The notes beneath the pieces were generated by a model. It worked only from the letters and a program-made list of their open reading frames with translations. It was not told the origin of the DNA and searched no databases. The translations under genes were made by a program, and so were the position numbers. A DNA stretch of 64,000 nucleotides from Streptomyces iakyrus (GTDB lineage Bacteria > Actinomycetota > Actinomycetes > Streptomycetales > Streptomycetaceae): positions 124,001-188,000 of the forward strand of contig NZ_JNXI01000008.1 in the NCBI RefSeq assembly GCF_000717055.1, read 5' to 3'. Of the stretch, positions 43,823-50,452 are shown piece after piece (the first letter of the stretch is position 1; every line of letters begins with the position of its first letter).

Positions 43823-44536
43823 ATGCACGCAGTGATCCTGGCGGGAGGCAAGGGCGTCCGGCTGCGGCCGTACACCACCGCGCTGCCCAAGCCGCTCGTG
43901 CCCATCGGCGACCAGCACGCCATCCTGGAGATCGTGCTGCGCCAGCTGTCCGCGGCCGGATTCACCAGCTGCACCATCGCCATCGGCCACCTCGGCGAAA
44001 TCATCCGCGCCTACGTCGGCGACGGCTCCCAGTGGGGCCTGGCTGTCGACTACGCCACCGAGGACAGCCCCCTGGGCACCATGGGCCCGCTGCTCACCCT
44101 GCGTCACCGGCTGCCCGAGACCTTCCTGGTGATGAACGGCGACGTCCTCACCGACCTCGACTACGCCGACGTCCTGCGCCGGCACCGCGCGTCCGGGGCT
44201 CCGCTGACCATCGCGACGTACGCCCGCAAGGTGCACATCGACTTCGGGGTGCTGACCACCGACTCCAGCAAGGTCGTGGCGTTCACCGAGAAGCCGAGCA
44301 TGGACTACCGCGTCTCCATGGGCGTCTACGGCTTGTCCCGCGCCACTTTGGAGGGGTACACACCCGGACTGCCCCTGGGCTTCGACGAGTTGGTGCTCGA
44401 CTTGCTGAAGACGCAGAACCAGCCGCACGCCTACGAGTTCGACGGGTACTGGCTGGACATCGGCCGCCCCGACGACTACGACCGGGCCAACGCCGAGTTC
44501 ACCACCCGCAAGTCGCTGCTGCTCAAGGGAGCCTGA
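43823..44536 (+). CDS. Sugar-1-phosphate nucleotidyltransferase
   Basis: This 237-aa protein has the pyrophosphorylase signature LAGGKGVRLRPYT with KPLVPIGD, the MNGDVLTDLDY metal-site block, FTEKPS and the late YWLDIGRPDDYDRA. It joins a nucleoside triphosphate to a sugar 1-phosphate. At 237 residues it lacks the left-handed beta-helix acyltransferase domain of GlmU. ATG 43823 has GGAGGAG upstream. It supplies an activated sugar for the cluster and lies between the two SDR genes. Confidence 0.9.
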   Translation: MHAVILAGGKGVRLRPYTTALPKPLVPIGDQHAILEIVLRQLSAAGFTSCTIAIGHLGEIIRAYVGDGSQWGLAVDYATEDSPLGTMGPLLTLRHRLPETFLVMNGDVLTDLDYADVLRRHRASGAPLTIATYARKVHIDFGVLTTDSSKVVAFTEKPSMDYRVSMGVYGLSRATLEGYTPGLPLGFDELVLDLLKTQNQPHAYEFDGYWLDIGRPDDYDRANAEFTTRKSLLLKGA

Positions 44537-44543
44537 GCACGTC

Positions 44544-45437
44544 ATGCGCATTCTCGTCCTGGGCTTCACCGGCTATCTCGGCCGCCACGTCGTCGAGCGG
44601 CTGCGCGCCCTGCCCGGCGCGCTGGTGCTCGGCGGCGGCCGGTCTCCGGCCGCCGACCTCGACGTCGATCTCGCCCGCGTCCGCCCGGAGCGGCTGGCGA
44701 AGGCCCTCGCGTCGGCCGCGCCCGACACCGTGATCAACTGCGCGGGCGCGACCGGCGGCGACGCTGTCACCCTCGCCGAGGTCAACGCCCGTGGCCCCGC
44801 GGTGCTGTGCGCCGCACTGCGCGAGGCGGCCCCGGCTGCCCGCCTGGTGCACCTGGGCTCGGCCGCCGAGTACGGCCCCGGCGCACCGGGGACCCCGGTG
44901 ACGGAGTCGGCGGCCACCCGCCCGGTCGGACCCTATGGCGCGACCAAGCTCGCGGGCACGGTCGCGGTGACCGCCTCCGGCCTGGACGCGGTGGTGCTGC
45001 GGGTGGGCAATCCGGTGGGGTCCGGGGCGCCGCCCTCCGGGCTGCCCGGCCGGATCGCCGCCCTGCTGCGGGAGGCCGGCCCGGGCCCGGAGGCGGTGCT
45101 GCGGCTCGGTGACCTGTCCGCCCACCGCGACTTCGTCGACGTGCGCGACGTGGCACGGGCGGCGGTACTCGCGGCCACGGCCCCGGGCCCGCTGCCGCCC
45201 GTCCTCAACATCGGCGGGGGCCGGGCCGTTCCGGTGCGTGACCTGGTGCGCGGCCTGGCCGATCTGGCCGGCTTCCGGGGCCGGATCGAGGAGGGCACGG
45301 CCGGCTCGGCCCGTTCCGCGCAGGTGTCGTGGCAGTGTTCCGACATCGCCGCCGCCGAGCGGGCCCTGGGCTGGCGTCCGGCCCACACCCTCGGCGACGC
45401 GCTGGCCGCGCTGTGGGAAGGCGGCCGCACCCCGTGA
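44544..45437 (+). CDS. NAD-dependent epimerase/dehydratase (SDR), second copy
   Basis: This 297-aa protein has LVLGFTGYLGRHVVERL for NAD binding, SAAEYGPG, and the YxxxK in GPYGATKLAG. It is shorter than the other cluster SDR and closer to RmlD-like or unclassified epimerases. ATG 44544 is seven bases after the nucleotidyltransferase stop; its 3' end overlaps the spherulin-4-like gene by four bases. Confidence 0.85.
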   Translation: MRILVLGFTGYLGRHVVERLRALPGALVLGGGRSPAADLDVDLARVRPERLAKALASAAPDTVINCAGATGGDAVTLAEVNARGPAVLCAALREAAPAARLVHLGSAAEYGPGAPGTPVTESAATRPVGPYGATKLAGTVAVTASGLDAVVLRVGNPVGSGAPPSGLPGRIAALLREAGPGPEAVLRLGDLSAHRDFVDVRDVARAAVLAATAPGPLPPVLNIGGGRAVPVRDLVRGLADLAGFRGRIEEGTAGSARSAQVSWQCSDIAAAERALGWRPAHTLGDALAALWEGGRTP

Positions 45438-46096
45438 ACCTGCTGATCCCGCTGTACGTCCATCCGGCCGAGGACCCGGGCGCCTGGCACCGGCTGATCA
45501 CCGCCGCGAACCGCACCTACGGGGTCGTCCTCAACCCGGCGAGCGGTCCGGGCGAGGTCCCCGACCCGGCGTTCACGGCCGCGTCCGGTGCGCTGCGAGC
45601 CGCAGGGGCACGTCTGTTGGGCTACGTCGACACCGACTACGGGGTGCGCGACCCCGCGGCCGTCGCCGAGGACGTGCGCCGGCACCGGGAGTGGTACGCG
45701 GCGGACGGCTGCTTCCTGGACCGGGTGACGGCGACCGCGGACGGGCTGCCGGCGTGCCGCCGCCTGGTACGGGCGGTACGCCGGCTGGGGGCGGGGACGG
45801 TCGTCCTCAACCCCGGGGTCCATCCGGCTCCGGGCTACGCCCGCCTCGCCGACCTGACCGTCACCTTCGAGGGCCACTGGTCGACGTACGTCTCCGCCTT
45901 CACCCGGCCGGCCTGGACCGCACGGCACCCACCCGAGCGGCTGTGCCACCTCGTCTACGGCGTGCCCGGGGCTCTCGTCCCCCTCGCCGTGCGCACCGCG
46001 CACGAGCGCGGAGCGGCGGTCAGCGGACCGGTGACGGGTGAACCACCCAACCCGTGGGCACAGTTGACGCCCGCGCTCACCGGGGCGGAGCGATGA
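45434..46096 (+). CDS. Spherulin-4/Sph3-like (GH135-type) protein
   Basis: This 220-aa protein reads as a spherulation-specific family 4 TIM barrel: LLIPLYVHPAEDPGAWHRLI, VLNPASGPG, LLGYVDTDYG, and candidate catalytic residues Asp96 (GCFLDRV) and Glu146 (TFEGHW). Fungal Sph3 cuts galactosaminogalactan and is needed to make it. No signal peptide is seen, so it may act in the cytosol or at the membrane. GTG 45434 overlaps the previous stop by four bases, and its stop overlaps the GH114 start. Confidence 0.85.
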   Translation: MNLLIPLYVHPAEDPGAWHRLITAANRTYGVVLNPASGPGEVPDPAFTAASGALRAAGARLLGYVDTDYGVRDPAAVAEDVRRHREWYAADGCFLDRVTATADGLPACRRLVRAVRRLGAGTVVLNPGVHPAPGYARLADLTVTFEGHWSTYVSAFTRPAWTARHPPERLCHLVYGVPGALVPLAVRTAHERGAAVSGPVTGEPPNPWAQLTPALTGAER

Positions 46097-46914
46097 GGGA
46101 GCGGGCTGCCGTCCGCGTGGCCCTGCTGACCGTCCTCACGGCGGCGGCCCTGACGGGCTGCTCCGGCAGCGCCGAGCGATCCGCCGGCCCGCCCGCTACG
46201 ACGTCACCTCCCCGGGCTGTGTGGAAACCCCGTCCCGGTCTCGCCTGGCAGTGGCAACTGGACGGCAGGGTCGATGCCTCGGCCGATGTTCCCGTCTACG
46301 ACATCGACGGGTTCGAGAACTCCGCGGCGGACGTGGCCCGGCTGCACCGCGCGGGGAAGAAGGTCATCTGCTACGTCAACGTGGGTGCGTGGGAGGACTT
46401 CCGGCCGGACCGGGACGCCTTCCCTCACTCGGTGCTGGGCGAGCCCAACGGGTGGGCGGGCGAACGGTGGCTGGACATCCGGCGGCTGGCCGTCCTGAGA
46501 CCGATCATGGAACGCCGCTTCGACATGTGCCGCGCCAAGGGCTTCGACGCGGTGGAACCCGATCTGGTGGAGGGCTACGGCAACGACACCGGCTTCCCGC
46601 TCACGGCACGCGACCAGCTCAGGTACAACCGCATGATCGCGGCCATCGCCCACGAGCGTGGGCTGTCGGTGGGGCTGAAGAACGACCTGCCGCAGATCCC
46701 CCAGCTCGTGGACCACTTCGACTTCGCGGTCAACGAGGAATGCGCCCAGTATGACGAGTGCGGCGAGCTCTCGCCGTTCATCGCGGCGGGCAAGGCCGTG
46801 TTCCACGTGGAGTACACCGAGCCCCGGAGCCGTTTCTGCGCCGAGTCCCGCCGGCTGAAGCTGTCGTCGATGCTGAAGGAACCGGAACTCGGGGCGTGGC
46901 GCCGCCCTTGCTGA
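46093..46914 (+). CDS. Endo-alpha-1,4-polygalactosaminidase-like lipoprotein (GH114)
   Basis: This 273-aa protein has a lipoprotein signal ending LTAAALTGCSGS (lipobox LTGC, Cys near 23), then a GH114 TIM barrel: KKVICYVNVGAWEDFRPD, WLDIRR, KGFDAVEPDLVEGYGND, GLKNDLPQI and VNEECAQYDECGE. GH114 enzymes such as fungal Ega3 cut galactosamine-rich polymers. The ATGA overlap with the spherulin-4-like gene shows they are made together. It is the last gene of the cluster. Confidence 0.9.
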   Translation: MRERAAVRVALLTVLTAAALTGCSGSAERSAGPPATTSPPRAVWKPRPGLAWQWQLDGRVDASADVPVYDIDGFENSAADVARLHRAGKKVICYVNVGAWEDFRPDRDAFPHSVLGEPNGWAGERWLDIRRLAVLRPIMERRFDMCRAKGFDAVEPDLVEGYGNDTGFPLTARDQLRYNRMIAAIAHERGLSVGLKNDLPQIPQLVDHFDFAVNEECAQYDECGELSPFIAAGKAVFHVEYTEPRSRFCAESRRLKLSSMLKEPELGAWRRPC

Positions 46915-46919
46915 GCGCG

Positions 46920-46985
46920 CTCCGGACGCACCTGGACGGCTCCCTCCCCCGCGTACGGGAGGGAGCCGTCCAGGTGCGTCCGGAG
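46920..46985. terminator. Very long hairpin terminator between convergent genes
   Basis: A perfect 29-base stem (arms 46920-46948 and 46957-46985; starts CTCCGGACGCACCTGG) closes an eight-base loop. It starts six bases after the GH114 stop and ends 18 bases before the convergent GlsB-like stop, so it can end transcription from both sides. Confidence 0.9.
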
Positions 46986-47002
46986 TGTCTGCCTTCAACG
47001 GG

Positions 47003-47281
47003 TCAGGCGTGGCGGTGTGTGCGCCGGTTGCCGGTGACGACGCGGTAGAGGGCGAGCAGGATGAGGGAGCCGACGATCGCGGCGATCCAGGTGGAGAGTT
47101 CGAAGAACCCGTCGACGGAGTCGACGCCGAAGATGACCTTGCCCAGCCAGCCGCCGAGCAGACCGCCGACGATGCCGATGAGCATGGTGATGATGATGCC
47201 GCCGGGGTCCTTGCCCGGCATCAGGGCCTTGGCGATCGCGCCGGCGAGCAGCCCGATGATGATCCAAGCAATGATGCCCAT
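47003..47281 (-). CDS. GlsB/YeaQ/YmgE-family stress membrane protein
   Basis: This 92-aa protein has three hydrophobic segments: IIAWIIIGLLAGAIAKALMP, the glycine-rich IIITMLIGIVGGLLGGWLGK, and WIAAIVGSLILLALYRVV. The layout matches the transglycosylase-associated GlsB family linked to general and envelope stress. It is probably monocistronic and ends at the shared hairpin. Confidence 0.92.
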   Translation of the reverse strand: MGIIAWIIIGLLAGAIAKALMPGKDPGGIIITMLIGIVGGLLGGWLGKVIFGVDSVDGFFELSTWIAAIVGSLILLALYRVVTGNRRTHRHA

Positions 47282-47306
47282 GGTCCGTCTCCGCTTCGTC
47301 GTATAA

Positions 47307-47330
47307 GGATTGTGTTAAGTCATCGGGTAC
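47307..47330 (+). promoter_or_regulatory. Possible SigB-type promoter of the sirtuin gene
   Basis: GGAT, 14 bases, then GGGTAC fits the GNNTN14-16GGGTAY pattern of streptomycete SigB-family promoters. It points toward the sirtuin gene, leaving a leader of about 130 bases. Such short motifs occur by chance. Confidence 0.3.
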
Positions 47331-47461
47331 GCCGATCCGGCCCGGCCAAACGTCTCGGCCTGATATCGGCTCAGGCGCGGTGGAGGGCGGCGGCCTCCCG
47401 TCGGGCCCCGGCGGCGGCCGTCCGGTCCCCTTTGCGGGGTGTCCTTTCGTACCCTGACTGC

Positions 47462-48376
47462 ATGCGCATGCGCCCCACCCTGAGCTGGACCCCTTCCGAG
47501 GACCTGCCGCCCGCCACCTCGGACCCGGGGCCGGTCGCCGATGCGCTGAGCACCGGCGGAGTGCTGGTGCTCAGCGGAGCGGGCATCTCGACGGAGTCGG
47601 GCATCCCCGACTACCGGGGTGAGGGCGGGAGCCTCAGCCGGCACACTCCGATGACCTACCAGGACTTCACCGCGAGCGCCGGGGCCCGGCGCCGGTACTG
47701 GGCGCGCAGCCACCTCGGGTGGCGCACCTTCGGCCGGGCCCGTCCCAACACCGGGCACCTGGCCGTCGCGGCCTTCGGCCGGCACGGCCTGCTCTCGGGC
47801 GTCATCACGCAGAACGTGGACGGCCTGCACCAGGCCGCCGGCAGCGACGACGTCGTGGAGCTCCACGGCACCCTGGCCCGGGTCGTCTGCCTTTCCTGCG
47901 GCGCGTTCAGCCCGCGCCGCGAACTCGCCCGGCGGCTGGAGGAGGCCAACCCGGGGTTCGAGCCCGTGGCCGCCGGGATCAACCCGGACGGCGACGCCGA
48001 CCTCACGGACGACCAGGTCGCGGACTTCCGCGTGGTTCCCTGCACGGTCTGCGGCGGCACCCTCAAACCGGACGTCGTGTTCTTCGGCGAACCGGTTCCG
48101 CCGGAGCGCGTCGAGCACTGCCGCGAGCTGGTCCGCGGGGCGGCCTCACTACTGGTCCTGGGCTCCTCGTTGACGGTGATGTCCGGGCTCCGCTTCGTCC
48201 GCCAGGCGGCCCAGGCCGGGAAGCCGGTGCTGATCGTCAACCGGGATCAGACCCGGGGCGATCAGCACGCCCTGACGAGGGTGTCGCTCCCGCTGGGCAC
48301 AGCCCTCGGGACCGTCGCGCACCGCCTGGGCATTCCGGTCAGCCGAGCCGCCGACGGAGGGCCGCGACCGGCCTGA
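47462..48376 (+). CDS. NAD-dependent protein deacetylase, sirtuin
   Basis: This 304-aa Sir2 enzyme has VLSGAGISTESGIPDYR for NAD, TQNVDGLHQ, the catalytic His in VELHGTL, two CxxC pairs for zinc (CLSC and CTVC), and PDVVFFGEPVP. It removes acyl groups from lysines using NAD. It has an N-terminal ~25-residue extension and is somewhat longer than CobB-type bacterial sirtuins. ATG 47462 or 47468 could be used. The last 38 bases overlap the convergent glycosyltransferase gene. Confidence 0.93.
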   Translation: MRMRPTLSWTPSEDLPPATSDPGPVADALSTGGVLVLSGAGISTESGIPDYRGEGGSLSRHTPMTYQDFTASAGARRRYWARSHLGWRTFGRARPNTGHLAVAAFGRHGLLSGVITQNVDGLHQAAGSDDVVELHGTLARVVCLSCGAFSPRRELARRLEEANPGFEPVAAGINPDGDADLTDDQVADFRVVPCTVCGGTLKPDVVFFGEPVPPERVEHCRELVRGAASLLVLGSSLTVMSGLRFVRQAAQAGKPVLIVNRDQTRGDQHALTRVSLPLGTALGTVAHRLGIPVSRAADGGPRPA

Positions 48377-50336
48377 CCGGCGCCACGCGCAGCGCCATCG
48401 GTCGCTTCGGGCTGCCGGCGAGCGGCTTGGCGTAGTAGGGGCGGCCGAGCCGGGCGGCGCGATACCAGCGCCTGCCGGGCAGTGCCTTCGGGGTCGGGAC
48501 AGGAACCGGGCTCTTCGGGTCGTCCGTGCGCAGGGTCAGTGTCCAGCGCCCGGGGCGAAGGTTCCTGACCGGCATGCGGGCGGTGAAGGTGCGGCTGCCG
48601 TGCGGTGCGTACAGCAGGGGCACCTCTCGGACCGAGCCCGCGTCCTCTTCGGCGCGCAGGGCCACGGGGTGGGGGTGGTGTGCGGCTTCACCGGTCAGAC
48701 GTCCGCTGACGACGAGCGTGACGGGGGCGAAGGTGTCCCAGGCGATTCCGGTCACGACGCAGGCCGGCTCGGCCTCGGTCTGCCGGACGTCGAGGGAGAA
48801 GGTGCCCTGGGATGTGAAGAAGGGCCGTGCCGTGATGGGCCCGTGCCGGGAGCCGGTGGCCAACTCTCGCTCCGGCGGGGCGGCCCTGCGGCCGTCCGTG
48901 TCCGTCCGGGTCTGCCGGAGCCTGACGGTTCGGCTGACGTCCTGGGCGCGAACATCCAGGTAGAGGTCCCACTGGCCGGCGCCGAGCGGGGCGCCCGCGT
49001 CCACGGTGCTCAGGTCGACGTCGACGGTGAACGCGGCCGCCGCGTCGTCACCCTGGTGCTTGGCGGTGCCGACGGTCGCGGGCACACGGATGTCCGGGTG
49101 GCGGAAGCCGCTCGGGCGCAGGATCAGTTGGGTGGTGGGCTGGAGGGGGCCCAGGGACTCGATGCGGGCGTGGCCACCGAGTCGGAGGACATCGCCGTCG
49201 CCCGTCCAGGCCGCTGCGGCCAGTTCGTGGTGGACCGGGAGGCGGTCCGTGGTGTCGAAGCAGACGTCCGGGACCGCCTTCGCGGGGTCGCGGAAGAAGG
49301 GGTGCGCCCAGTAGACGCGGCCCTTGTCGACGACGTGGCCGCGCTCCGCGTCCGCCTTGGCGTGCCGGGCCACCGTCATGAGGTCCTCGAATCGGTCCGC
49401 GCGCAGGAGGTGCACGATCAGCCGGTCCGGCGGGGCGATCAGTTGGAAGACGCCGTCGGTCACGTAGGTCAGGGCCCAGTGGCGGAACTGCGGGTAGAAG
49501 TGCTCCCGTGCCCGCTGTTCGCTCTCCCGGGGCAGCAGGGCGCGCAGCGGCCCGCACAGCTCCCACTCCACGTGGCGGCGCATGATCCGGTCCTGGCGGG
49601 GGCCGGGGTCCAGATAGCGGGCGACCGTCTCGAAGCACAGGCGGGTGCCGTCCATACGGTGGACGAGGTCGGCGGCGGTGAGGGTGAGGTTGTTGCCGTT
49701 CTGGCGGTTGCGGGAGTAGTAGCAGTCGTAGTCGGCCACCACGGAGATGCCGTCGGCGTTGAGGTAGGCGGCGGCGGTGAACGGCTTGTCCTCGCAGTTG
49801 CGGTACGGCGGAAACCTCAGCTCAAGACGTTCGATCAGCGAGCGCCGGAACAGCTTCCAGCAGCCGAGGGTGCGGTAGGCGTGGGAGGAGAAGACGTCCG
49901 TACGGGGCTGGTTGTGGGAGAAGACGGCCGTCGGTACGGCACGTCCGCCGACCGAAACCATCTTGCCGAGAACCACGTCGGTACGGTTCTCGTCCGCCAT
50001 CGCGACCATGCGGCGCAGGGCGTCCGGGCCGAGGTAGTCGTCGGAGTCGAGGAAGAAGACATAGTCACCGCCGGCCAGGTCCAGGCCGGTGTTGCGGGGG
50101 ATTCCGGCTCCTCCGCTGTTGGGCCGGTGGACGACGCGGAGGTTGGAGCAGGTCCGTGCGAGGCGGTCCAGTTCGCTTCCGGTGCCGTCGGTGGAGCCGT
50201 CGTCGACCGCGATGATCTCGATCTTGTCCGGCCCGAGCGTCTGCTCCATGACGGACGTGACGCACTTCGTCAGTTCCGGCATCGCGTTGTACGCGGGGAT
50301 GATCACGCTCACGCGGGGAGGGTTCCTACGGGACAT
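48339..50336 (-). CDS. Family 2 glycosyltransferase with extended C-terminal region
   Basis: This 665-aa protein has a GT2 domain at the N-terminus: VSVIIPAYNAMPEL, IIAVDDGSTDGTG, a DXD-type FFLDSDDYLGP, and CEDKPF. A ~300-residue beta-rich C-terminal part has YLDVRAQDVSRTVRL and DVRQTEAEPACVVTG, as in wall-polymer glycosyltransferases. There is no signal or transmembrane helix, so it probably works at the inner membrane face on a cell-wall glycopolymer. ATG 50336. It lies outside the exopolysaccharide cluster and on the other strand, so a shared pathway is not assumed. Confidence 0.85.
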   Translation of the reverse strand: MSRRNPPRVSVIIPAYNAMPELTKCVTSVMEQTLGPDKIEIIAVDDGSTDGTGSELDRLARTCSNLRVVHRPNSGGAGIPRNTGLDLAGGDYVFFLDSDDYLGPDALRRMVAMADENRTDVVLGKMVSVGGRAVPTAVFSHNQPRTDVFSSHAYRTLGCWKLFRRSLIERLELRFPPYRNCEDKPFTAAAYLNADGISVVADYDCYYSRNRQNGNNLTLTAADLVHRMDGTRLCFETVARYLDPGPRQDRIMRRHVEWELCGPLRALLPRESEQRAREHFYPQFRHWALTYVTDGVFQLIAPPDRLIVHLLRADRFEDLMTVARHAKADAERGHVVDKGRVYWAHPFFRDPAKAVPDVCFDTTDRLPVHHELAAAAWTGDGDVLRLGGHARIESLGPLQPTTQLILRPSGFRHPDIRVPATVGTAKHQGDDAAAAFTVDVDLSTVDAGAPLGAGQWDLYLDVRAQDVSRTVRLRQTRTDTDGRRAAPPERELATGSRHGPITARPFFTSQGTFSLDVRQTEAEPACVVTGIAWDTFAPVTLVVSGRLTGEAAHHPHPVALRAEEDAGSVREVPLLYAPHGSRTFTARMPVRNLRPGRWTLTLRTDDPKSPVPVPTPKALPGRRWYRAARLGRPYYAKPLAGSPKRPMALRVAPVRPVAALRRRLG

Positions 50337-50452
50337 GATGGGCTCCCGGGCCGTGGAGAGGTCAGGGGTGAAGGGGCAGTCCGGATTCGGCCGAGCGGCT
50401 CCATGGAGCTTCCGGCGCGGGCCGCTGCCGCCGCCCCGCGTGAGGCGTCGTC

